This document shows positions 1-6,382 of a stretch of DNA of 8,333 bases, one piece after another. The stretch covers positions 1 through 8,333 of the forward strand of contig CAAGLS010000231.1 in NCBI GenBank assembly GCA_900770845.1. The letters are read 5' to 3'. How positions within the stretch are numbered: the first letter of the stretch is position 1; each line of letters starts with the position of its first letter. The notes below the pieces were generated by a model that searched no databases, was not told the origin of the DNA, and was given only the letters and a program-made list of their open reading frames with translations. The translations under genes were made by a program, and so were the position numbers. This DNA comes from an uncultured Prevotella sp. Lineage in GTDB: Bacteria > Bacteroidota > Bacteroidia > Bacteroidales > Bacteroidaceae.

Positions 1-30
1 ACTCGTGGTTGGAAAAGTGGTATCGACACA

Positions 31-60
31 CGGCGCGAGCGCAGCGTCAACGCCGCGCCG
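31..60. repeat. GC-rich palindrome just after the phosphatase gene
   Basis: CGGCGCG at 31-37 pairs perfectly with CGCGCCG at 54-60. GCG at 39-41 can also pair with CGC at 51-53 across a bulged A, giving about 10 bp of stem around a 9-base loop. It starts 8 bases past the phosphatase stop codon, the expected place for a terminator. However, the minus strand beyond it reads TGTGTCG and reaches only a short TTTT run about 15 bases later, so intrinsic termination is doubtful. The rest of positions 1-67 shows no gene I can recognise. Confidence 0.35.
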
Positions 61-67
61 TGGGGTA

Positions 68-1582
68 TCACAACTTGCTCTCGCCCACGCAGGCGCTGGG
101 CATCTGGATATGGAGCATCGAGCAGATGGTGGGCGCGATGTCGACAATGCGTGTGGGCGACGAGGTCTGCCCATGGCTGACGTGCCAGCCAAACAGCACA
201 AACGGGATGTGGGAGTCGTAGGGATTCCACTGCCCATGCGTGGTGCCGCGGAAAGTGGGTGAGTCGCTGTTCTCGTTGAACTCGGGGCGCGGAACGAAGA
301 ACACATCACCGCTGCGGCCGCGGAAATAGCCGTTGACGATGCGCTCCTTGATGGGCTGCGGGATGGTGGCCTCCGCCACACGGTCGTAGTCCACGGCATA
401 GCGGATGCGGCTGTCCTTGAGCAGCCAGTCGATCATGGTCTGGCGCGCCCTCGCTATGTCCACGCCACTGCGGCGCAGCAGATCGTCGTCGAGTGTGACG
501 CGGCCGCCGCTGATTTGCAGCACCACTTTCCCTGCCACACCCAACGCCTGCTGCAAGTATTCGTTGGCGGCTTTCGCCATCTTGCCCGTCTCCACTCCAG
601 CGGCAGGAATCTTGTGCTCTTTGAGGAAGTTGGGGTTGTGCACGGCACCATGGTCGGCGGTGAGGAACAGCAGGTAGTTGCCGCGTCCCACCTTGGCATC
701 GAGCGTCTGCAGGAAGTCGGCCAGCTGTCGGTCGAGTTCCATATACACACTCTTGTTCTCCTTGCCGCGGGTGGAGAAAGTATGGCCGATGGCATCGGTG
801 GACGACACGGAGACGCAGAGCAGGTCGGGGTCGGCGTGCTGTCCCAACTGCTCGTTCTCAAGGGCGGCCTTGGCCATGGCAAAGGTGAGCGCCACACCCT
901 GGTCGGAGGTCTTCACGTCGGTGCCAGGCTTGACACGGTTCTTCTTGTTGAAATCCACCACCCACTGGGGCAGCGCGTCCATATAATAGGTGGAGCTGAC
1001 GAAGTTGCCAGCCGAGGTGTCCCACCAGTAGGCGGCGTCGGCGCTATGGCCGCCGGGCAGGATAGCGGCGCGGTCCTTTAGGGCCACGGCGATGACCTTG
1101 GAGCGGAAGTCGGTGGCCAAGTGGAGTTGGTCGCCAATGGTGGAGGCCTGCATACGGTGGGGCGACATCTGGCCCTCGGGCGAGTTGCTGCCCAAGCTCC
1201 TCACCGCGCTGTCCTGACAGCAATACACCGGCTGGCCGTTCTCCACCCAGGTGTTGGCTGCGATTCCCGTCAGGGCAGGCACCGAACCCGTCCAGACAGA
1301 GCTGTGGCCGATGGCCGTGACCGTCGGCACATAGTTGATCATGGTGTTCTCAAAACTGTAGCCTTCATCCACAAGGCGGCGCAAGCCTCCCTGCTGGTAG
1401 TCATTATAATAATAGTAGAGGTAGTCCCAGCGCATTTGGTCCACCATGACACCTACCACAAGCTTCGGCCGCTCCACCTGTGCCCTCACAGGGCAAAGGC
1501 CAAAGACCATCATAAGCACTAACAACAGCGGTTTTCCCAATCGCAGGAAGCCCTTTTTCAAGCAATTCACTTTTTTTCTCAT
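68..1582 (-). CDS. Exported PafA/NPP-like alkaline phosphatase family protein
   Basis: This is an alkaline phosphatase superfamily hydrolase expected to cleave phosphate esters in the periplasm. I place the start at the ATG at 1582 (504 aa) rather than the in-frame GTG at 1603, because it opens a clean signal peptide: MRKK, a hydrophobic core rich in L/V/M, then VRA before Q. Numbered from that ATG, the metal and catalytic residues follow the family order: Asp48 (VMVDQMRWD), nucleophile Thr89 in PTVTAIGH, Asp263 and His267 (STDAIGH), Asp310-His311 (TADHG) and His449 (GTTHG). Asp263 to His267 is 4 residues and Asp263 to Asp310 is 47, the same spacings I recall for PafA D305/H309/D352. Lys169 and Arg171 in a KDR motif match the PafA phosphomonoesterase residues, so monoester rather than diester cleavage is inferred. 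The gene sits 134 bp downstream of the tricorn-like gene. It has only a weak promoter candidate of its own (TACGTTG near 1611-1626), so readthrough from the protease gene is possible. The substrate is unknown. Confidence 0.9.
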   Translation of the reverse strand: MRKKVNCLKKGFLRLGKPLLLVLMMVFGLCPVRAQVERPKLVVGVMVDQMRWDYLYYYYNDYQQGGLRRLVDEGYSFENTMINYVPTVTAIGHSSVWTGSVPALTGIAANTWVENGQPVYCCQDSAVRSLGSNSPEGQMSPHRMQASTIGDQLHLATDFRSKVIAVALKDRAAILPGGHSADAAYWWDTSAGNFVSSTYYMDALPQWVVDFNKKNRVKPGTDVKTSDQGVALTFAMAKAALENEQLGQHADPDLLCVSVSSTDAIGHTFSTRGKENKSVYMELDRQLADFLQTLDAKVGRGNYLLFLTADHGAVHNPNFLKEHKIPAAGVETGKMAKAANEYLQQALGVAGKVVLQISGGRVTLDDDLLRRSGVDIARARQTMIDWLLKDSRIRYAVDYDRVAEATIPQPIKERIVNGYFRGRSGDVFFVPRPEFNENSDSPTFRGTTHGQWNPYDSHIPFVLFGWHVSHGQTSSPTRIVDIAPTICSMLHIQMPSACVGESKL

Positions 1583-1609
1583 AACCTTTATGTTTTTTAA
1601 CACAATTTT

Positions 1610-1641
1610 CTTGGCGGCAACGTAAGAAACGCCTAATTTTG
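1610..1641 (+). promoter_or_regulatory. Candidate Bacteroidota-type promoter on the plus strand
   Basis: TAATTTTG at 1634-1641 matches the Bacteroidota -7 consensus TAnnTTTG exactly and continues as CA, a common extension. CTTG at 1610-1613 lies 20 bases upstream, the usual distance to the -33 TTTG element, with three of four bases matching. Both annotated neighbours lie on the other strand, so this promoter would fire rightward into the intergenic gap, with a start near 1648. It is a motif-based prediction only. Confidence 0.4.
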
Positions 1642-1647
1642 CAATGT

Positions 1648-1718
1648 GTTTTTCATGGTATTAGATTATTAAGGTTAATGAATGGGATTGGTTGTTGTGA
1701 AACAGCCAATCTTTTTTT
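1648..1718 (+). ncRNA. Candidate small RNA of about 70 nt, antisense-oriented
   Basis: The stretch is bracketed by a consensus -7 element ending at 1641 and a strong intrinsic terminator ending at about 1718. This would give a short plus-strand transcript lying almost wholly in the gap between two minus-strand genes. No convincing ORF fits inside it. If it reads slightly past the terminator it would be antisense to the last codons of the protease gene. I do not recognise the RNA family; its existence is inferred from the two signals and their orientation. Confidence 0.3.
1687..1718 (+). terminator. Intrinsic terminator pointing rightward
   Basis: A 10 bp stem pairs 1687-1696 (ATTGGTTGTT) with 1701-1710 (AACAGCCAAT) around a GTGA tetraloop of the GNRA type, followed by C and seven T's at 1712-1718. 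The single non-Watson-Crick position is a G-U wobble in plus-strand RNA but a C-A mismatch in minus-strand RNA. The T-tract is also only on the plus-strand side. The signal is therefore oriented against the flanking genes, which are both on the minus strand. It lies 7 bases beyond the protease stop codon, so some bidirectional effect cannot be excluded. Confidence 0.6.
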
Positions 1719-4700
1719 ATTCCCTCTTCTTTTCCATTCCCCCATCAACTTTCTCCAACATCACCTTCACGGCACGCTCTATTTGGGCGTCGTGGCCCGA
1801 AAGGTAGTCTTGCGGCGTGTTGTACACCGTCACGTCGGGATAGAGGGTCTGGTTCTCCATGAAGTGTCCGCCCATATCCTGGCACCCCACCTGCGGAATG
1901 CCGAAATAGAGGCTCCTGTCCATCAGCGTCTCCCACCACACGGCCGTCATGGTGCCAGCCACAGGCGCACCAATGAGCTGTCCTATTCCGAGGGTCTTGT
2001 ACACCTTGGGGAAGCCGTAACCGTTGGAGTAGTCGTCCTCACATATCATCACGCAACTGGGTTTGTTCCATTTGTTCCAAGGGTCGGAGCCTACATACTT
2101 GCCGTGGGGGACGAACTTCTCGTATTCCTTGCCCGAGAGCAGCGTGCAGAGGTCGTCGTGGAGCCAGCCGCCGCCATTGTGGCGCTCGTCCACGATCACG
2201 GCGTCGCGGTTGCGGTTGGTGTCGCTGAGAAGCTCGCTGAACACGGTGCGGAAGCTCTCCGAATCCATGGCTTTCACGTGGACGTAGGCCAAGCGGCCAT
2301 GTGACAGGCTGTCGACGAGATGGCGGTTGCGGTCCACCCAGCGGCGATAGAGCAGCTCGTTCTCCTGGCCGGCACTGATGGCCTTCACGGTCACGTCGAA
2401 ACGCTTCTTCGACGAGGGATCGTAGACTGTCACGCGGACGTCACGGCCCGACTTGCCGTCGAGCAGTGGGCTGACGTCATTCTTGCCGATGGTCGTTCCG
2501 TCGATGGCCTCCACGATGCAGCCGGCCCTCATGTCGTTGGCCTTCTGCGTGAACGGCCCGCGCTTCATCACCTCGGCCACCTTCAGACCGTCGCCATCCC
2601 AAGTGGGGTCGTAGAAGAGTCCCAATCGGGCTGTGCTGTAGCGGGCTCCGGGGGCGCGATAGCCCGAGCCGGTGTGCGATGCGTTCAGCTCGCCCAACAT
2701 TTCGGAGAGCAGGTTGGCGAAGTCGTAGTTGTTGTTGACGTGGGGCAGGAAGCGGCGGTAGGTCTGGCCATAGTAGTCCCAGTCCACGCCGTGCAGGTTG
2801 GGTTCGTAGAACTTCTCCTTCATCAGCCGCCACACATGGTCGAACAGATACTCGCGCTCCTTGTAGGGACGGTAGTTGAACTGGGCCTCAAACTCCACGG
2901 GCTTCGTGGTGGCCTCGCCCAGCTTGTATTTCTTGATTCCTCCGTCGCAGAAGTAGATGTTGGTGAGCGACGAGTCGGGCACCATCCATCCGCCCATGTT
3001 CCTCACCACCACGGAAGTCTTGTTCTCCTTGAGGTCGTGTTTCCACAAGTCAAACCCACCCTCAAAGGCGGCCTGGTAATAGAGGTTCTCGCCTTTCTGG
3101 TCGAGCACGGCGTCGCCCAATCGCGAGGAGTTTACCGTGAGGCGGATGACGCGGTCGCGGCAATTGTCCAAGTCGAACGTCAACTCCTCCTGCTTCTTCG
3201 CCTCCTTCTTCACGGCGGGGTCTTTCTCTGCGTCCTTCTTGGCCTGGGCTTTTTGCTTCTGCTCCTCGTCGTAGAGGGCGCGGTGTTCCTTGTCCATACG
3301 GAAGAGGTCGTAGGCGTCGACATCGAAGAACATGATGTACTCGTCGCGCTCGGCTCCCCATGAGCCATGCGAGCGGTAGCCGGCACGGTCGCTGGAGAAG
3401 ATCATGGCCTTGCCGCCGAGCACCCACCGCGGATTGCCGTCGGCATAGCCGCTCTGTGTGAGGTTGTGCACCTCGCCGCTACCGTCGGCCTTCACCAAGG
3501 CCACGTCGTTGTTCTGCCAGCCTCCGTTGCCCAAATAGGTGGAGAGCAGCCAGCGGCTGTCGGGACTCCACGTGAAGCCGATGTCGCCGTCGCTGTAGCT
3601 GAAGTTGTACTTGCCGTCGAGCAGGGCGCGCACCTTGCCGCTCTTCACGTCGGCGGCGCGCAGCGTGGCGCGGTCCTCAAAGAAGGCGATGCTCTTGCCA
3701 TCGGGACTGTACTCGGGCTGCAACTGCACGTGGTCGCTCGGGCAGAGTCGCTTCTCCTCCACCCCAGTGCTGTAGCAGAAGAGCTTCTCCTTGTCGTTCT
3801 TGATTTTGGCGGTGTAGACTTGCCAGAGGCCGTCGCGCTCCGAGGCGTAGGTGAGGCTGCGCCCGTCGGGAGAGAAGGCCACTCCCCGTTCCTCTTCGGG
3901 GGTGTCGGTGACGCGCACGGTCGTGCGGTAGTCGACAGCCGTGACAAACACGTCGCCATGCACCACAAAGGCCAGCTCCTTGCCATTGGGCGACACGGCA
4001 ATCTCCGTGGCCCCATTGGTCAGAGTCTGACGCACGAGCTGTTTGTCGTTGGTGTCGGCCGTGACGCGCACGGTGAGCCGCTGGGGCTGGCCTCCAGGCT
4101 GCTGCACGTAGAGGGCGCCGTCCTGCGTGTAGCAGAGCGTGCCGTTGCTGGCTGCGGAGAGATAGCGCACGGGATTCTTCTCGAAGTGGGTGAGCTGGGT
4201 GGCGGTGCCATCCACGGGGCGCGACCACACGTTGCTCGTGCCGTCCTGCTCGCTCAGATAGTAGAAGCTGTTGCCGTCGGGAGCCCAGCAGGGATTGCGG
4301 TCCTCACCCTCAAAGTTGGTGAGCCGGGTGTAGTCGCCGTCGCGGAGCAGCCAGATGTCGCGCGTCACGGGCGACTTGTGGTGCTTGCGAAACCAGTCCT
4401 CGTAGCCTTTGTAGTCGTGGTAGAGGATGTCGCCCCGCCCGTTGATGCTGATGTCCTCCATGGCGATGGGAGAGAAGAGCTTGGGGCGCAAGGCACTCAG
4501 GGTGACGGTGTAGACTTGCAGGAAATTGCCGGGGAAGACGATGCTCTGGGCCGTCGAAGCATAGTTGGCGCTGAAGAGCACTGTGCTGTCGTTGAGCCAG
4601 CCCAAGGGAGTCTCGTTGCCGCTGTTGAAGGTGAGCCTGCGGGGAGCGCCACCGTTGCGGTCGACCACAAACACGTCGCGGCTGCCCTCACGGGTACTGG

Positions 4701-4974
4701 CGAAGGCTATCTTGGTGCCGTCGGGGCTCCAGTGGGGAAACGCGTCGTAGGCTGCGTTGGTGGTGAGCTGAATGGCCTGTCCACCTTTGGCGCCTACGGT
4801 GAAGAGGTCGCCTTTGTAGGAGAAAACGATTTTAGTGCCATCAGGCGAGAGGGCAGGATACCTCAGCCACAGTGCCTCGTCAGTCTGGGCATGGGCGGTG
4901 AGGGCGCAGGCAAGGAGGCTCATGGCCACCAACGATTTCCTGCTCCTGCCGTGGGATAGATGTTTGAGTGTCAT
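1717..4974 (-). CDS. Exported tricorn-like protease, S41 family
   Basis: This is a large serine protease of the tricorn core family, 1085 aa from the ATG at 4974 (1092 aa from the in-frame ATG at 4995, which cannot be excluded). I prefer 4974 because it gives a compact signal peptide with a basic n-region and AHA before Q, implying export to the periplasm; archaeal tricorn is cytosolic. The N-terminal half is beta-propeller with PD40-type SPDG repeats near residues 43, 83, 232, 370, 425 and 470. A Lys/Glu/Ala-rich linker follows at about 560-595, then the tricorn C1 domain (about 705-785), a PDZ domain (about 795-875) and the S41 core (about 890-1070). The catalytic tetrad is visible: Ser766-His767 (NASHTG), nucleophile Ser983 (DDYSNGYGF) and Glu1040 (FMENQT). 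Spacings of 217 and 57 compare well with tricorn S745/H746, S965 and E1023. The expected role is processive degradation of oligopeptides. A promoter-like element lies about 140 bp upstream. The gene stands alone, with no peptidase or transporter partner visible. Confidence 0.93.
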   Translation of the reverse strand: MTLKHLSHGRSRKSLVAMSLLACALTAHAQTDEALWLRYPALSPDGTKIVFSYKGDLFTVGAKGGQAIQLTTNAAYDAFPHWSPDGTKIAFASTREGSRDVFVVDRNGGAPRRLTFNSGNETPLGWLNDSTVLFSANYASTAQSIVFPGNFLQVYTVTLSALRPKLFSPIAMEDISINGRGDILYHDYKGYEDWFRKHHKSPVTRDIWLLRDGDYTRLTNFEGEDRNPCWAPDGNSFYYLSEQDGTSNVWSRPVDGTATQLTHFEKNPVRYLSAASNGTLCYTQDGALYVQQPGGQPQRLTVRVTADTNDKQLVRQTLTNGATEIAVSPNGKELAFVVHGDVFVTAVDYRTTVRVTDTPEEERGVAFSPDGRSLTYASERDGLWQVYTAKIKNDKEKLFCYSTGVEEKRLCPSDHVQLQPEYSPDGKSIAFFEDRATLRAADVKSGKVRALLDGKYNFSYSDGDIGFTWSPDSRWLLSTYLGNGGWQNNDVALVKADGSGEVHNLTQSGYADGNPRWVLGGKAMIFSSDRAGYRSHGSWGAERDEYIMFFDVDAYDLFRMDKEHRALYDEEQKQKAQAKKDAEKDPAVKKEAKKQEELTFDLDNCRDRVIRLTVNSSRLGDAVLDQKGENLYYQAAFEGGFDLWKHDLKENKTSVVVRNMGGWMVPDSSLTNIYFCDGGIKKYKLGEATTKPVEFEAQFNYRPYKEREYLFDHVWRLMKEKFYEPNLHGVDWDYYGQTYRRFLPHVNNNYDFANLLSEMLGELNASHTGSGYRAPGARYSTARLGLFYDPTWDGDGLKVAEVMKRGPFTQKANDMRAGCIVEAIDGTTIGKNDVSPLLDGKSGRDVRVTVYDPSSKKRFDVTVKAISAGQENELLYRRWVDRNRHLVDSLSHGRLAYVHVKAMDSESFRTVFSELLSDTNRNRDAVIVDERHNGGGWLHDDLCTLLSGKEYEKFVPHGKYVGSDPWNKWNKPSCVMICEDDYSNGYGFPKVYKTLGIGQLIGAPVAGTMTAVWWETLMDRSLYFGIPQVGCQDMGGHFMENQTLYPDVTVYNTPQDYLSGHDAQIERAVKVMLEKVDGGMEKKRE

Positions 4975-5015
4975 AGATTCAGATTTTTCGTACATCCATT
5001 GAAAACGTTAACCAC

Positions 5016-5088
5016 GAGGCACCCGCCATCAGCAGCGTGCCTCTCCTTGTCCTGCCGAGAGCCTCGCCCGACTTGCGTTGTGCCGCAA
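5016..5088 (-). promoter_or_regulatory. Structured 5' leader of the tricorn-like gene
   Basis: GAGGCAC at 5016-5022 pairs with GTGCCTC at 5037-5043 (7 bp, 14-base loop). CGAGGC at 5015-5020 can instead pair with GCCTCG at 5061-5066, and the two pairings exclude each other. A further small hairpin joins TTGCG 5073-5077 with CGCAA 5084-5088. All lie between the predicted transcript start near 5108 and the start codon. I do not recognise a known riboswitch, and chance pairing in GC-rich sequence is possible. Confidence 0.3.
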
Positions 5089-5114
5089 ATCAGGTGACAA
5101 TCAACACGACTTGG

Positions 5115-5122
5115 CAAAAATA
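5115..5122 (-). promoter_or_regulatory. Candidate -7 element for the tricorn-like gene
   Basis: On the minus strand the bases read TATTTTTG, an exact match to TAnnTTTG, followed by CC. A transcript would begin near 5108 and carry a leader of roughly 130 bases. No convincing -33 TTTG is found 19-21 bases upstream, so the call rests on the -7 element and position alone. Confidence 0.4.
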
Positions 5123-5411
5123 CAAATAAAGCACGAGATACCGACACCTTTCAACAGATTTTTTCGTTCCTCGCGCTTGAAAATTCCATTACGTCCCAAG
5201 ACAATATAGGGATATGGAGACTTCCACGAATCTACGCCTATCTTCACCAATCACAATCTGCATTCGTGATGATTCGAAGATTAATTTCCTCTTCCACTCA
5301 AAGCTTATCTTTGCAAATCAAGAACTTGTTCAAGAGTGGACACAACAAATTGGACACCGCTCCCCCTGCATGCGAATCAAGACCATGTCGTATGGCAGAA
5401 TCGCGCGCGGC
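5123..5411. other. AT-rich intergenic spacer without a recognisable gene
   Basis: The spacer between the PAS gene stop and the protease promoter is clearly more AT-rich than the flanking genes. I find no plausible protein or structural RNA. It holds an inverted repeat of 7 bp (TCCACTC 5293-5299 with GAGTGGA 5334-5340, 34-base spacer). Inside the repeat are TATCTTTG at 5306-5313 on the plus strand, an exact -7 match but lacking a -33 partner, and several short palindromes (AAGCTT, TTGCAA, GAACTTGTTC). No clear terminator with a U-tract follows the PAS gene here. Confidence 0.4.
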
Positions 5412-5747
5412 CTATCCCCTCACGTAATGGGGCAGTTCTGCAGGCGTGACCATCGAAATCTCCACGATGCCGGCAACCCTGCCGTCCTTCTTCCATGCCG
5501 TCTGGTAAATGACCTTGTGCACGCCCTGCTTCTCTATGGTATAGGCGTTGCTGCCACCCGTGGCAAGGATGCGGCGGATAATCCCACGCGACCGCTCGGA
5601 ATGGCAATCGTAGAGGTTCTTCCCAATCAGGTCGCCATGCTTCTTGTAAGTTTCGCGCGCCTTGTCGTTCATATACACAATGATGCCATCGGCGTCACAC
5701 ACTGTAACGGCACAGTTCATGCCTTTTGCCCATTCATAGTCTTCCAT
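5412..5747 (-). CDS. Small stand-alone PAS-domain protein
   Basis: A 111-residue protein that is essentially one PAS domain. The reading frame stays open to 5909, but the upstream 54 residues look non-coding and the sequence there forms RNA hairpins, so I start at the ATG at 5747 (MEDYEWAKG). The PAS core begins at about residue 10, with the typical strand-turn pattern NCAVTVCDADGIIVYMND, a helix with RETYKKHGDLIGKNLYD, a DCHSERS motif at 47-53 and two C-terminal strands (VHKVIYQTAWKKDG, VAGIVEISMV) up to about residue 100. There is no kinase, GGDEF, HTH or other output domain, no signal peptide and no membrane segment. It is therefore probably a cytosolic sensor or adaptor acting on a partner encoded elsewhere. 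Family knowledge allows small-molecule, redox or cofactor binding; nothing here identifies the ligand. The gene is monocistronic by appearance, with its own promoter and a long leader. Confidence 0.8.
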   Translation of the reverse strand: MEDYEWAKGMNCAVTVCDADGIIVYMNDKARETYKKHGDLIGKNLYDCHSERSRGIIRRILATGGSNAYTIEKQGVHKVIYQTAWKKDGRVAGIVEISMVTPAELPHYVRG

Positions 5748-5839
5748 TTTGTCTTGCGTTTTGTGTTGTCTGTGGTTTGTCAGAAGCACACTGCCCCGCT
5801 CCTCAACGCGACATTTGCCGCCTCCCGGTGCAGCGCGCT

Positions 5840-5890
5840 CCCCCTGCTTATATACAGTTAGTCTGTGATTAACTGTTTTTGCAGAGGGGG
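5840..5890 (-). promoter_or_regulatory. Long hairpin in the PAS gene leader
   Basis: Three stacked helices are visible: CCCC 5840-5843 with the G-run at 5886-5890, CTGC 5844-5847 with GCAG 5881-5884 (one bulged base between these two helices), and, past an internal loop, ACAGTTA 5854-5860 with TAACTGT 5870-5876. This gives about 15 bp in 51 bases. It lies about 95-145 bases upstream of the PAS start codon, inside the transcript predicted from the promoter at 5953-5960. I do not recognise a known regulatory RNA class. Confidence 0.35.
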
Positions 5891-5892
5891 TG

Positions 5893-5935
5893 CGGAATCC
5901 CCACCACACATTCCTGCACGGCGGGGACTCCGTGC
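5893..5935 (-). repeat. Overlapping GC-rich inverted repeats near the PAS transcript start
   Basis: CGGAATCCCC at 5893-5902 pairs with GGGGACTCCG at 5923-5932 in 9 of 10 positions. GCACGG at 5916-5921 alternatively pairs with CCGTGC at 5930-5935 around an 8-base loop. The second hairpin would sit about 10 bases from the predicted 5' end of the PAS mRNA, where it could stabilise the transcript. The two pairings are mutually exclusive. Confidence 0.3.
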
Positions 5936-5952
5936 CTCCTACATGTCGGCTG

Positions 5953-5960
5953 CAAAGTTA
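5953..5960 (-). promoter_or_regulatory. Candidate -7 element for the PAS gene
   Basis: The minus strand reads TAACTTTG followed by CAGC, an exact TAnnTTTG match with the common GCA extension. A TTTG lies 16 bases upstream (5977-5980), closer than the usual 19-21, so the -33 box is imperfect. Transcription would start near 5946 and give a leader of about 200 bases before the ATG at 5747. A second TAATTTTG lies at 5996-6003 but also lacks a well-placed -33. Confidence 0.4.
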
Positions 5961-6124
5961 CAAAATCCACGTTAAACAAAGGCTGCCTATGGAAACAAAA
6001 TTACAACCTATGCAGTTGAAATTAGGGTTCTGTTCTGACAAAAAACGGTAAAACACTTGCTGAGGCATCCTGCCCTACAAAAACTACAATACTTACAAAA
6101 CTTTACTTCAGGATTGATATGTGG

Positions 6125-6229
6125 CCGCTGCCCGGGAGGTCCGCTGCCCTCAGCGGACAATAGAATCACTATTCGTGAACTCTACATTGTATAGTGTCCG
6201 CTGAGGGCAGCGGACCTCCCGGACAGCGG
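6125..6229. repeat. REPIN/MITE-like element: 35 bp inverted repeats
   Basis: Positions 6125-6159 and 6195-6229 are inverted copies of each other, 34 of 35 bases identical, separated by a 35-base AT-rich spacer. The only difference (C at 6131 against A at 6223) becomes a G-U pair in minus-strand RNA. Each arm contains its own 8 bp hairpin, GTCCGCTG-4 nt-CAGCGGAC (6139-6158 and 6196-6215), preceded by a shared outer segment with CCGGGAG. CCGCTG or its complement occurs six times. Two REP-like palindromes facing each other around a short spacer is the architecture of REPINs. The spacer carries a small AATAG/CTATT palindrome. No target-site duplication is evident and no transposase lies in the window, so mobility would need a RAYT-type or other enzyme in trans. 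It lies between the J-protein terminator and the PAS promoter. Confidence 0.8.
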
Positions 6230-6307
6230 ACAACATGACGCTGGCACTAAGGGTTTCCTTTGTTTTGGTCTTAAAAATAAAACACACAGGATTTGTCGGT
6301 TGAGCCG

Positions 6308-6336
6308 AAAAAAGGGGCGCGATTGCTCACGTCCCC
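6308..6336 (-). terminator. Intrinsic terminator of the J-protein gene
   Basis: In minus-strand RNA, GGGG (6333-6336) pairs with CCCC (6314-6317) and, past one bulged A, CGUGA pairs with UCGCG around a GCAA tetraloop. Six U's follow (6308-6313). It begins 46 bases after the stop codon at 6383, so it ends the J-protein transcript and separates it from the PAS gene. Confidence 0.8.
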
Positions 6337-6382
6337 TCTACATGTTTTCTTCAGCAAGCGCCGCCACTGCAAGGGCACGCCC

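Noticed and set aside
3367..4959. A 530-codon open frame on the plus strand opposite the tricorn-like gene, with others of 347 and 221 codons nearby
   Set aside because: These are by-products of GC-rich codon use on the real coding strand. The translations are low-complexity Val/Ala/Gly/His-rich with no domain pattern, whereas the minus strand encodes a complete recognisable protein.
4975..5122. Known riboswitch class in the protease leader
   Set aside because: The pairings do not match the conserved cores of the TPP, cobalamin, SAM or FMN classes that I could check by eye.
5821..5835. CCTCCCGGtgCAGCG in the PAS leader resembles CCTCCCGGaCAGCG in the right arm of the REPIN-like element
   Set aside because: Only 13 bases match with a gap, the 8 bp hairpin core is absent, and such a match is plausible by chance in GC-rich sequence.
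5214..5861. A 215-codon plus-strand frame across the spacer and PAS gene
   Set aside because: It is mostly antisense to the PAS gene and its spacer part lacks any protein-like pattern.
5748..5909. A 54-residue N-terminal extension of the PAS protein
   Set aside because: The frame is open, but the extension has no PAS or other domain character, overlaps strong RNA hairpins, and the ATG at 5747 gives the usual single-PAS length.
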